Part shown: positions 8,924 through 17,071 of the stretch, piece after piece | Layout: each line of letters begins with the position of its first letter | Numbering within the stretch: the first letter of the stretch is position 1 | Assembly: GCF_002029255.1 (NCBI RefSeq) | Contig: NZ_MZGT01000039.1 | Coordinates: 1 to 53,849 of the forward strand | Source: Clostridium chromiireducens | GTDB taxonomy: Bacteria > Bacillota > Clostridia > Clostridiales > Clostridiaceae | Reading direction: 5' to 3' | DNA length: 53,849 nt | Program-made: the position numbers and the translations under genes | The notes under the pieces: generated by a model | Seen by the model: only the letters and a program-made list of their open reading frames with translations | Told to the model about the DNA's origin: nothing | Databases searched by the model: none

Positions 8924-9997
8924 ATGAAGCAATTAGGCATAAGAATTATATCTATCATAGCTGTAATTTTTGTTTTTTCCACAGCAATAGAAAGTAACTG
9001 TGCATATGCAAAAATGATTAATTCAGGTGATTCGACAGTAAAAACAATTAAAGTAGCAATGATAGTTTACGACATTAATGCACCATTTATAAATGAAATT
9101 TTTAAGAACTTAGCAGAGATTACGAAGGAAAATGGCGGAAATGTACAGATTACAACCTTTTCGGCCAATGAAAGTCAGGAAACTGAAAATGAAATTATTA
9201 AAACAGTACTAGAGAGCAGCGAATATGATTTGTTGTTATTAGCATTAGTTGATATAAATTCAGTGCAGGAAGTCGTTGCTAGAATTAAGCAATATAATAT
9301 TCCTGTAATTTTCTTTAATAGGGAACCGTATAAAAAAGATGCAATTCAATCTTATGGGAAAGCCGTCTTCGTAGGAAGTACTTTAGAAGATGCAGGTATA
9401 TTTCAAGGTGAAATTCTCATTGATGAGTGGAATAAAAATAAAGAGTTAATCGATAGAAATAATGATGACATAATGGAATATGTAATGTTAAAGGGAAGGG
9501 AAGAGAGTTTAGATACTGATTATAGAACAAAGTATTCAATTCTAACAATTATCGATGCTGGTATAAATACACAAGAGCTTACATCTCAGATTGCGAATTG
9601 GGATGAGGAACAGGCAAAAAAACTTATGACTTCAATTTTTTTACGATATGGTGATAGAATTGAAGCTATAATTGCCAATAATGATGCAATGGCAATAGGT
9701 GCAATTAAAGCACTTCAATCTTTTGGATACAATGCTGGAGATAAAAATAAAACTATTTCAGTGGTTGGAGTTGATGCGATACCTGAAGCTATAGATTTCA
9801 TTAAGAAGGGATACATGACGGGAACTGTTATTCAAGACGCTCGAGGCATAGCAAATGCTGTATATAGAATTGGAATGAATTTGATTGCAAATAAAAAACC
9901 TCTTGAAGAAACAGATTATACCTTTGATGATTCTGGAGTGAGTGTACGTATTCCATATAGACGATATGTGCCAAGTCAAACTCAAATTATAATTTGA
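8924..9997 (+). CDS. Galactose-type periplasmic sugar-binding protein (MglB-like), orphan
   Basis: 357-aa exported protein. I start it at the ATG at 8924, 11 nt after GGAGG; an earlier ATG at 8906 overlaps that ribosome site. Signal peptide to about residue 29 (cut after AYA); no proper lipobox. The body is the Peripla_BP_4 fold of MglB: VAMIVYDINAPFINEI at the start, LVDINSV, FNREP, the EAIIANNDAMAIGAIKAL ligand-binding block, and VVGVDAIPEA. No transporter ATPase or permease lies nearby, so it may present sugar to a receptor or to a transporter encoded elsewhere. MglB name by similarity only. Confidence 0.8.
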   Translation: MKQLGIRIISIIAVIFVFSTAIESNCAYAKMINSGDSTVKTIKVAMIVYDINAPFINEIFKNLAEITKENGGNVQITTFSANESQETENEIIKTVLESSEYDLLLLALVDINSVQEVVARIKQYNIPVIFFNREPYKKDAIQSYGKAVFVGSTLEDAGIFQGEILIDEWNKNKELIDRNNDDIMEYVMLKGREESLDTDYRTKYSILTIIDAGINTQELTSQIANWDEEQAKKLMTSIFLRYGDRIEAIIANNDAMAIGAIKALQSFGYNAGDKNKTISVVGVDAIPEAIDFIKKGYMTGTVIQDARGIANAVYRIGMNLIANKKPLEETDYTFDDSGVSVRIPYRRYVPSQTQIII

Positions 9998-10069
9998 GTT
10001 AAGGTGGAAATATAAATATATATATAAATATTATTTTTGTTTTAAATTTGAAATATTGGAGGAATAATC

Positions 10070-10207
10070 ATGACGAATAAGCGTAAAGTTACTAAAAAGC
10101 AAATGGCCTCATTAGGATTGAAAAAAACTGAAAATGGAGATTATGATTATATAAATCCTAATGATAAAGATTCAAAATATAAACCAGTGAGAAGAGAGCC
10201 TAAATAA
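10070..10207 (+). CDS. Small 45-aa lysine-rich protein
   Basis: ATG preceded by TTGGAGGAATAATC, a strong ribosome site. 45 codons, highly charged (MTNKRKVTKKQMASLGLKK at the start), no membrane segment or cysteine. Its stop codon lies inside the 5' region of a terminator hairpin, which supports a real single-gene transcript. Function unknown. Confidence 0.6.
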   Translation: MTNKRKVTKKQMASLGLKKTENGDYDYINPNDKDSKYKPVRREPK

Positions 10208-10219
10208 AGGGCTCTTTTT
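10195..10219 (+). terminator. Rho-independent terminator overlapping a stop codon
   Basis: AGAGCC (10195-10200) pairs with GGCTCT (10210-10215), followed by T6. The TAA at 10205-10207 is in the loop. Confidence 0.75.
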
Positions 10220-10270
10220 TAAATATTAATTATATTAAATTAAAAAAATAATAAAATTATCTGCTCGTTT

Positions 10271-10297
10271 TGTCAGATTTGAAATTGCTCTAGCGAA
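10271..10297 (+). promoter_or_regulatory. Shared sigma-factor promoter, copy 1
   Basis: TGTCAGATTT at 10271-10280, exactly 13 nt, then CGAA at 10294-10297, continuing as CTATATTA. The same two blocks at the same spacing occur at 11747 and 51877. CGAA is the -10 form reported for SigI-type promoters. Start codon of the RsgI-like gene is 133 nt downstream. Confidence 0.7.
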
Positions 10298-10429
10298 CTA
10301 TATTATATAAAACAAAATTAAGCTTATAAAAGTTAAAAAGAGTATTTATCCAAACCATGGTTAAGAAATAAATGCAGTTGAAAGTATCTAGATACGATTA
10401 ATAATAATTGTTAGGAGGGATTTGATAAT

Positions 10430-11527
10430 TTGAAAGAAAAATTGTTCGAAAAGTTAGATGACCTAAATATAAGAGAGACAAATTTACTATTAGATAAAAA
10501 TATTAATCTATCATTAGATGATCTAACTATAAAAAGAATTGAGAAATCTATAAGAAGAAAAACTGGTTATTATAGTGAAAATAATGTATTCAAACAAAAG
10601 ATAAATAATATTTTAGGGGGATTTATTATGAAAAGAAAAATAGCATTAGCATTAGCGGTTGTCGCAGTTTCAAGTTTAGGTGGAGGAGTATATGCACATG
10701 CAAAAACCACTCCAGTAGCATATGTTAGTTTAGATATTAATCCAAGTATAGAATTAGGAGTAAATACTTTTAATGAAGTAGTTTCAGCTGAAGCTTATAA
10801 TGAAGATGGTAAGAAAGTCTTAGAGGGAACTAACTTAATAAGTACTGATATTGATGTTGCAGTAAGTACAGTAGTCTCAAATGCAATTTCTGATGGGTAT
10901 ATAAAAGAAGAGGATACAGCGACAACTGATGAATTAGCTGATACAACTACATCTGCGGCAGTTGAAATCACAATATCTACAGATAAGGATAATGTGGCAG
11001 TTGAATTAGAAGGAGCTTTAAAAGATGCAGTTGATAAAACATTAGAAGAAAATGATACAGAGGCGACTGTTGAGACTGATAATGTAGCTCTTGCAAGAAG
11101 AGATGAAGCAAGGGAACTTGGAATAACACCTGGAAAGTTAAATCTTATACAAAAACTACAAGCATTAGATCCAGACATAAAAATTGAGGATTATAAAGAT
11201 AGCTCTGTAAAAGACATTCAAAAGAAAACTAAAGAATTAAGAAAAGAAAATAAGAACAATGAAGTTACTAATGAAGAAAATACTAACACAGATGTTAATG
11301 TAGAAACAAACACAAATAAAGATGTAACTACTCAAGACAAAGACAAAGATAATAACGCCTCAAAAGCAAATGAGAATGCTAATAAGGAAGAAAAGAAAAA
11401 TCCAGAAGTTAAGAAAGATGACGCTAAGACTACAAATGTAAAAGATAATGCGGCTAAATCTGAAAAACAAAATGGAAGTGACAATGCAAATACAGAAAAT
11501 AAGGGAAATAACAAGGATAAAAAATAA
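10430..11527 (+). CDS. RsgI-like membrane anti-sigma factor, paralog 1
   Basis: 365-aa protein starting at TTG after AGGAGGGA. Layout: cytosolic N-terminus (1-66, charged, not the usual RsgI_N barrel), one membrane segment (70-90), then the RsgI middle domain with AYVSLDINPSIELGVN; the Asn104-Pro105 bond matches the site where RsgI proteins are known to self-cleave. Then LARRDEARELGITPGKLN and a Lys/Asn/Glu-rich, low-complexity tail for the cell wall zone. It has no sigma gene of its own and lies just before the sigma gene whose partner is paralog 2. An ATG at 10628 (codon 67) has its own AGGGGGA site and would make a 299-aa form starting with a signal-like segment. Confidence 0.8.
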   Translation: MKEKLFEKLDDLNIRETNLLLDKNINLSLDDLTIKRIEKSIRRKTGYYSENNVFKQKINNILGGFIMKRKIALALAVVAVSSLGGGVYAHAKTTPVAYVSLDINPSIELGVNTFNEVVSAEAYNEDGKKVLEGTNLISTDIDVAVSTVVSNAISDGYIKEEDTATTDELADTTTSAAVEITISTDKDNVAVELEGALKDAVDKTLEENDTEATVETDNVALARRDEARELGITPGKLNLIQKLQALDPDIKIEDYKDSSVKDIQKKTKELRKENKNNEVTNEENTNTDVNVETNTNKDVTTQDKDKDNNASKANENANKEEKKNPEVKKDDAKTTNVKDNAAKSEKQNGSDNANTENKGNNKDKK

Positions 11528-11551
11528 GAATATTAATTGAGTGATATAAGA

Positions 11552-11600
11552 GAGGAGTAGCTAGTATTGAATTTAGTATTAGCTGCTCTATTACTTTGTC
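11552..11600 (+). terminator. Probable stem-loop after paralog 1
   Basis: GAGTAGCTAG and TTAGCTGCTC pair with G-U contacts around a short loop, followed by an interrupted T-tract. It separates paralog 1 from the sigma operon. Confidence 0.4.
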
Positions 11601-11746
11601 TAAATTAAATTTAATATTTTAACTCAAATTTAAAGTCTAGTTAATAATACTTAAGAATCTAATACATGATGTATTTTTAGAGAAGAAAATATAATTATTT
11701 AGAAAAGATTATGTAAATAATAAATAATATGTTTTTTGAAATCTTG

Positions 11747-11773
11747 TGTCAGATTTCGTTAGGTTATTGCGAA
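11747..11773 (+). promoter_or_regulatory. Shared sigma-factor promoter, copy 2 (autoregulation)
   Basis: TGTCAGATTT at 11747-11756, 13 nt, CGAA at 11770-11773, continuing as TTAAATAA. Same spacing as copies at 10271 and 51877. It lies 42 nt before the sigma start, as expected for a self-activated sigma operon. Confidence 0.7.
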
Positions 11774-11814
11774 TTAAATAATATAGAGGAAATTTGAGGG
11801 AAAGAAGGTGCACT

Positions 11815-12369
11815 TTGATTTCAGATATAGAACTACTTAAGCTTTTGCATGATAAACCAGAGGAAGGCCTCAAAGTGATGATGGACAGCTATATGGCACT
11901 TATTTATACTATTATATTCAATAAACTTTCAGGAACATATTCAAAAGAGGATATTGAGGAATGTGTAAGCGATGTGTTTTTTCAAGTATTCCACTATAAA
12001 AATAGGATTGATTTGGAAAAGGGATCAATAAAAGCGTTTTTGGCAGTCGTAGCAAAAAGAAAAGCAATAGATATGTACAGAAAAAATAAGAATAATAATC
12101 ATATTCCTATAGAGGACTTACCAGAAGATTTATATAGTATGGTTGATGACGTAGCTAATTCGCTTCTGCTAAAGGAGAGCAAGTCAGTATTAATCAACGC
12201 AATAAAATCATTAGGAGAACCTGATAGTGAAATAGTTATAAGAAAATATTACTTATATCAAAGTTCAAAAGATATTTCTAGTGATTTGGGAATTAAAGTT
12301 AATACTATTGATAAAAAAGTATCGAGATGTATACAAAAATTAAAAAATGTGTTGGGAGGGATATTATAA
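11815..12369 (+). CDS. ECF-type RNA polymerase sigma factor
   Basis: 184-aa sigma factor from the TTG at 11815, which follows AGAAGGTG; an upstream TTG at 11794 adds seven residues and cannot be excluded. Sigma region 2 in the first 100 residues (YSKEDIEECVSDVFFQVF, then AFLAVVAKRKAIDMYRK), region 4 helix-turn-helix near the end (SSKDISSDLGIKVNTIDKK). There is no region 3, as in ECF sigmas. The RsgI-like anti-sigma gene begins directly after its stop, with its ribosome site GGGAGGG inside this gene. It probably drives the TGTCAGATTT-N13-CGAA promoters. Confidence 0.88.
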   Translation: MISDIELLKLLHDKPEEGLKVMMDSYMALIYTIIFNKLSGTYSKEDIEECVSDVFFQVFHYKNRIDLEKGSIKAFLAVVAKRKAIDMYRKNKNNNHIPIEDLPEDLYSMVDDVANSLLLKESKSVLINAIKSLGEPDSEIVIRKYYLYQSSKDISSDLGIKVNTIDKKVSRCIQKLKNVLGGIL

Positions 12370-13629
12370 TTGGATGATAAGTTATTTGAGGAATTAGAGA
12401 AACTAGGTATAGCTGATACTGATTTATTATTAAATGAAGAGATGAATTTATCGTTAGACACTCTTACTAGAAAACGTATAGAGAGATCAGTAAAGAAAAA
12501 GGCGGGATTTTATGCCTCAACCAATACACTTTCAGGAAGAATAAATGATTATTTAGGGGGAATTTATATGAAAAGAAAGATAGCGCTAGCATTATCAGCT
12601 GTAGCAGTTTTAGGATTAGGAGGAGGCGGATACGCATACGCAAAAACTCCAGTAGCATATGTAAGTGTGGATATTAATCCAAGCGTTGAATTAGGAGTAA
12701 ATGCTTTTGATCAAGTAGTATCAGTTGAGGCTTATAATGAAGACGGTGAAAAAGTATTAGAAGGTACCGATCTAATAAATACAAATGTTGATGATGCAGT
12801 AAGTGCTGTGATAACAAATGCAATTTCTGATGGATATATAGAAGAAGATGATGCAATTACAACTGATGAAACTGCAACTACATCTGCAGCAGTTGAAATT
12901 ACAGTATCTACGGATAAGGATGGTATTGCAGATAAACTAAATGAATCTCTAAAAGAAACTGCTGATCAGACACTAGAAAATAATAATGTAGATGCAGAAG
13001 TTGAAACTAATAAAGTGGCACTTGCAAGAAGAGATGAAGCAAGACAACTTGGAATAACACCTGGGAAGCTAAACCTTATACAAAAGCTTCAAGCACTAGA
13101 TCCAGAAATTAAAGTTGAAGATTATAAATCTAGTTCCGTAAAAGATATTCAAAAGAAAACTAAAGAATTAAGAAAAATGAAGACAAGCAGTGAAACAACT
13201 ACTGATAGTAATGCAGTTACAGATATAACAACTGACACTAATACAGATGCAAATGCTACATCTACTAACACTGATGTTACAACTGATGGAAATACTGAAC
13301 AAGAAGAAGCAGTAGTAGCTAAACCATCAGTGGACTCTGCTGCAATTGCTGTACCAGGAAAAAATAAGAACTCTTCTAGTGAGAAAACAAGCAATGGCAT
13401 AATTAAAAAAGAAGAGAACAGCACTACTGGCAGTGTTAAGAAAGAGGAGAATAGTAATAACGGTAGTGTTAAGAAGGAAGAAAACGCTGCAAAGAAAGAA
13501 GAAAAGTCTGGAGCAGCATCAGAAAAAAATAGTGATAGTTCACATGGAAATGGGAATTCATCTAAGTCAGAGAAAAGCGGAAATGGTAATTCGAGTTCAG
13601 AAAATAAAGGTAAAGGAAAGAATAACTAA
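12370..13629 (+). CDS. RsgI-like membrane anti-sigma factor, paralog 2
   Basis: 419-aa partner of the sigma factor immediately upstream, starting at TTG after GGGAGGG. Same plan as paralog 1: cytosolic N-terminus 1-66, membrane segment about 70-90, RsgI middle domain with VDINPSVELGVN (Asn103-Pro104 cleavage-type bond), a block LARRDEARQLGITPGKLN almost identical to paralog 1, then a long Ser/Asn/Lys/Glu tail with three KKEEN repeats. The tail is probably wall-spanning and disordered. Codon 67 is again an ATG (12568) with its own AGGGGGAA site. Known biology of RsgI (self-cleavage, then membrane proteolysis, freeing sigma) is the likely mechanism. Confidence 0.85.
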   Translation: MDDKLFEELEKLGIADTDLLLNEEMNLSLDTLTRKRIERSVKKKAGFYASTNTLSGRINDYLGGIYMKRKIALALSAVAVLGLGGGGYAYAKTPVAYVSVDINPSVELGVNAFDQVVSVEAYNEDGEKVLEGTDLINTNVDDAVSAVITNAISDGYIEEDDAITTDETATTSAAVEITVSTDKDGIADKLNESLKETADQTLENNNVDAEVETNKVALARRDEARQLGITPGKLNLIQKLQALDPEIKVEDYKSSSVKDIQKKTKELRKMKTSSETTTDSNAVTDITTDTNTDANATSTNTDVTTDGNTEQEEAVVAKPSVDSAAIAVPGKNKNSSSEKTSNGIIKKEENSTTGSVKKEENSNNGSVKKEENAAKKEEKSGAASEKNSDSSHGNGNSSKSEKSGNGNSSSENKGKGKNN

Positions 13630-13675
13630 TTCACTTATCACTATCCATTAAGAAAAGAAAAGAGTGTAAATTAAA

Positions 13676-13715
13676 AGATAGGGTGATTTATAAAGTAAAT
13701 TACTCTATCTTTATT
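13676..13715 (+). terminator. Rho-independent terminator
   Basis: 15-bp stem 13676-13690 with 13696-13710 (two G-U pairs), loop of 5 nt, then a T-rich tail. Ends the sigma-RsgI operon. Confidence 0.75.
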
Positions 13716-13808
13716 TATATTGGGTTACTTAATTAACTATTTAGATATATAAAATTTTAATAATTGTTCTAAGTTAGTATTTACATAACATATACTAATT
13801 TAGAATTG

Positions 13809-13860
13809 AATAAATACAATTGTAAGATGATCTTTTATATATTTTACAATTGTATTTATT
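13809..13860 (+). repeat. Perfect 17-bp inverted repeat
   Basis: Arms AATAAATACAATTGTAA (13809-13825) and its exact complement (13844-13860), 18-nt spacer. It lies in a 520-bp gene-free stretch. There is no T-run directly after the second arm. Could be a second terminator, a MITE remnant or a protein-binding site. The remaining sequence to 14150 has a ribosome site followed by ATG-AGA-TAG at 13956 and no other gene. Confidence 0.55.
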
Positions 13861-14150
13861 ATTGTGATTAATGTTAATAAAAAAGGAAAAATATACCTTA
13901 TGTAGAATTAATATACAAAGTGATTATATGGAGAATTAAAATGAGGAGGAATTATATGAGATAGGATAGCTTGACAGAATTTTAACATGAACTAATTGCC
14001 TTTGTATAATAACGTTAACATGAAAAATTTAGACGTATGTCTATGAAAATGTGTACATAAGTATATTTTATATTCTTATTAAGTACTAAATATACTAATT
14101 GATAAAATGGATATTCAGGTTACGGAATAATTGTTAAAGGGGAGAGTTGT

Positions 14151-15152
14151 ATGGGTAAAAAATATTTAATGTTTGTTGATGAAAGGGGTTTCTTAAGTAA
14201 GAACATTAATGATAATATCACTATGATTGGTGTAATATTTGAATATGATTATTGTGTAAATTCAAAAAATAAAGAGTGTGAGTTAAAATCAAAGCTAAAA
14301 GAATATAAAAAAGGGATTCTTAGTGAGATGAACTGTAAGTTATTTCTAGATGATATGGTTTTTGATAAAAATGTCTATAAGAATATTGATATTATCGAGA
14401 AAAAGAGATTTGTTAATCATCTACCAGCATTATTAAAAAACTTAAAGTTTACAATAATATCGAGCTCTGCAAAACATGATAGCAATAAAACAAATGATTC
14501 ATATTCTTTAGTAACTAGGAGGTTATTAAAAAAATTCTATTCATTTGTTATAAGGAAAAATGGAGAATCGGGTGGAGTGATTATGGAAGCTAGAAATGAG
14601 AGATCTAGCTGCATAATGCAACAAAACTTCTTTAATGTATATTATGAAAGAAATACAAACTTAAGTATTCCGTCTAATATTAAAGATAAAATTAATACTT
14701 TTATAGTTTGTGAAAAAAATAATAAGACTTATGGCACAGGGATTGAATTAAATAATATGTTGAATAATATTATTTGTAGGGTGTCAAATGGGATAAGAGA
14801 AATTGATAGAAAATTAATATCATATAATGAATATGGTTATAAGGATAAAATATTCGATTCAATAAAACATAAATTATATAAGGAAGTTGAGATTGGGATT
14901 CCAAGTAATCATCTACAGAGTATTCAATATAATAATATAGAAACCTTTAATAAGGAAGTGGAAATCCTTAAGGAGCAATTGGCACTTAAGGATACAAGTA
15001 TTATTGAAAAGGATAAAGAAATTAGTAGCTTAATTAATGAAATCCAATTATTAAGTAAACAGTTAGGGGAAGTTTTGATTAATAAAAGAGGCGAGAACAT
15101 TATATCGAGAATTTTTTCGGAAATAGATGTTAAGATAAACAGAACCAATTAG
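14151..15152 (+). CDS. DUF3800-like protein with C-terminal coiled coil
   Basis: 333-aa protein. The start YLMFVDERG (Asp10, Glu11) and later IMEARNE and TYGTGIELNNML fit the DUF3800 pattern (FIDESG, acidic middle motif, GLQLADL), a family with an RNase H-like fold often found near phage and defence genes. Differences: DERG in place of DESG, and GIELNN in place of GLQLAD, so activity is uncertain. Residues about 265-320 are strongly heptad-like (EVEILKEQLALKD, EIQLLSKQLGEV), probably a coiled coil for oligomerisation or partner binding. Good ribosome site (AAAGGGGAGAG). Standalone; long AT-rich gaps on both sides suggest an acquired gene. Confidence 0.65.
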   Translation: MGKKYLMFVDERGFLSKNINDNITMIGVIFEYDYCVNSKNKECELKSKLKEYKKGILSEMNCKLFLDDMVFDKNVYKNIDIIEKKRFVNHLPALLKNLKFTIISSSAKHDSNKTNDSYSLVTRRLLKKFYSFVIRKNGESGGVIMEARNERSSCIMQQNFFNVYYERNTNLSIPSNIKDKINTFIVCEKNNKTYGTGIELNNMLNNIICRVSNGIREIDRKLISYNEYGYKDKIFDSIKHKLYKEVEIGIPSNHLQSIQYNNIETFNKEVEILKEQLALKDTSIIEKDKEISSLINEIQLLSKQLGEVLINKRGENIISRIFSEIDVKINRTN

Positions 15153-15306
15153 ATAAATGCAGTTGCTAAAAATTTAATTAAATCTATAATGTATAGAATT
15201 TTAAAGTAATGAAATACCTTGGAGGTTATAGTTGAGCCTTCAGGGTAATTTTGTTTTGCATAATTTTGATTAAAACTATAAATATAAATATCTTTTTATT
15301 TAAATA

Positions 15307-16305
15307 ATGAAAAATTGGGAAAGATATAAAAAATTAGTTACGGATTTTGCGAGGTATTGTGTGAAAATAACATTATACGAAAAAGGGATAGTTGATTATT
15401 CAAAAAAATTTGAGGATTTTAAAATTAAATCAATTAAAGATAAAGTGGATTTGGGAGTTACCCTTTATGTGCCACGAGGTGAAATTAAAGGGATTTTACA
15501 GATTAGCCATGGTATGATGGAGCATAGAAAGCGCTATATAGAATTTATGAATTATTTAGGGAGCTGTGGATATATATGTGTAGTGCATGATCATATAGGC
15601 CATGGTGAAAGTGTAAAATCTAAAGATGATTATGGGTATTTTTATGAGAACGGCGATATAAATCTTGTTGAAGACTTGCACCAAATAACTTTGTACATGA
15701 AGAAGAGGTGTGGAGATTATAAATTTTATCTGTTAGGGTTTAGTATGGGGGCGTTAATAGCAAGGGCGTATTTAAAGAAATATGATTACGAGCTGGATGG
15801 ACTTATTTTATGTGGGCCGCCAGTTCAGAACAGTGCTATACCAATTATTAAAAAGTTGTGTAAGGTCATAGAGAAAATAAAGGGGGATCATTTTAGATCA
15901 TCTTTTATACATAAAATAATTCGAGGAATAGACGATAACTGGCTGACTAATTCAGAAAATGAAATAGAGAAATTTACTAATGATGAAGGTTGTGGATTTA
16001 TATTCACGATAAATGGATTTGATAACATTTGTACATTAATAATTAATGTATATAGTAAGAAAAATTGGATTAAAAAAAACTTAAATCTTCCTATACTAAT
16101 AATTGCAGGAGAAGATGATATTGTAGTAATAAGCCAGAAAAAGTTTTGTGAATTAATAAAATTCTTAAATCGAATTGGTTACAGAAATATAGAATCAAAA
16201 ACATATTTAAATAAATATCATGATATATTACATGAAGTAAATAAACTAGAAGTATACAAGGATATTCTAAGTTGGATGAATAATTCTAAAACAGAAAAAA
16301 TATAG
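15307..16305 (+). CDS. Alpha/beta hydrolase, monoacylglycerol-lipase-like
   Basis: 332-aa serine hydrolase of the Hydrolase_4 group. Oxyanion region ISHGMMEHRKRY, acid-base pocket HDHIGHGES, nucleophile in GFSMG (about residues 153-157), acid in IIAGEDDIV, and His in KYHDILHE complete the triad. Such enzymes cleave monoacylglycerols or lysophospholipids. The ATG at 15307 has no clear ribosome site; a GTG at 15361 preceded by GCGAGG is an alternative start that would remove 18 residues. It is cytosolic with no signal peptide. No operon partner. Confidence 0.8.
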   Translation: MKNWERYKKLVTDFARYCVKITLYEKGIVDYSKKFEDFKIKSIKDKVDLGVTLYVPRGEIKGILQISHGMMEHRKRYIEFMNYLGSCGYICVVHDHIGHGESVKSKDDYGYFYENGDINLVEDLHQITLYMKKRCGDYKFYLLGFSMGALIARAYLKKYDYELDGLILCGPPVQNSAIPIIKKLCKVIEKIKGDHFRSSFIHKIIRGIDDNWLTNSENEIEKFTNDEGCGFIFTINGFDNICTLIINVYSKKNWIKKNLNLPILIIAGEDDIVVISQKKFCELIKFLNRIGYRNIESKTYLNKYHDILHEVNKLEVYKDILSWMNNSKTEKI

Positions 16306-16395
16306 TGGTGCTTTATTAAAAATAGATTTTAGATAAAATATAATTGCAAAATGTTATTGCTTGGATTTATAATGCTGTTAAAGGATGTGTTAAAT

Positions 16396-16869
16396 ATGAA
16401 GAAAATAGTTTTAGGTGGAGGCTGCTTCTGGGGAGTAGAGAAATATTTTGCTATGATACCAGGAGTATTAGAAACAGAAGTGGGATATGCAAACGGAAAA
16501 ACAGAAAATCCTACTTACGAAGAAGTATGTAAAAATGATACAGATTTCGTTGAGGTATGTTACATAACCTATGATGAAAAAATTGTTTCCTTAGATACAC
16601 TGCTTGATAAGTTTTGGAACATAATTGATCCTACGACATTGAATAAGCAAGCTGGAGATATTGGTACTCAGTATAGAAGCGGAATTTATTATATTGATGA
16701 GTCGGATTTAGATATGATAAATAAAAGTAAAATGAAGGTACAAGAACAATATGAAAATCCAGTGGTAACAGAGGTTAGACCACTAGAAAAATATTATTCG
16801 GCTGAAGAATATCATCAAGATTATTTAGAAAAAAATCCAACAGGATATTGTCATATTAAATTTAATTAG
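16396..16869 (+). CDS. msrA: Peptide methionine (S)-S-oxide reductase
   Basis: 157-aa MsrA, repairing oxidised methionine with thioredoxin. The ATG at 16396 follows AAAGGATG and gives the usual N-terminus [13 protein letters not shown] with catalytic Cys10. Also seen: [18 protein letters not shown] and [14 protein letters not shown], all standard MsrA blocks. There is no fused MsrB domain. An upstream frame extends earlier but lacks conservation. Followed at once by a terminator, so transcribed alone or with the hydrolase. Confidence 0.94.
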   Translation: MKKIVLGGGCFWGVEKYFAMIPGVLETEVGYANGKTENPTYEEVCKNDTDFVEVCYITYDEKIVSLDTLLDKFWNIIDPTTLNKQAGDIGTQYRSGIYYIDESDLDMINKSKMKVQEQYENPVVTEVRPLEKYYSAEEYHQDYLEKNPTGYCHIKFN

Positions 16870-16910
16870 TTTAGAAATGTTTTAGGCCATTATTTTAGAG
16901 TGTATGGCTT

Positions 16911-16965
16911 AAATAAGCTATCTTAAAATGATTATAAAATTTTAAGATAGCTATTTAATTTTATT
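16911..16965 (+). terminator. Rho-independent terminator
   Basis: AGCTATCTTAAAA (16916-16928) pairs with TTTTAAGATAGCT (16940-16952), extended by an AAATA/ATTT flank with one bulge, then a T-rich tail. Ends msrA. Confidence 0.75.
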
Positions 16966-17071
16966 AAGAAATTATTGAAGAGAATGGTTAAATCCTAAAT
17001 AATTGTTGCCTGATATAGTATAATTTTGATAATAGGAAGTTTAACAGAATTTAATAAAGGAAGTGAAGAAA

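Noticed and set aside
11332..11514. Hydrophobic antisense frame opposite the RsgI-like tail
   Set aside because: It is the complement of Lys/Glu/Asn-rich codons, which always gives Phe/Leu/Ser; no ribosome site.
13939..13964. AATGAGGAGGAATTAT followed by ATG-AGA-TAG
   Set aside because: It resembles the start of the ABC gene at 4847 but codes for two residues only; treated as a chance or decayed start.
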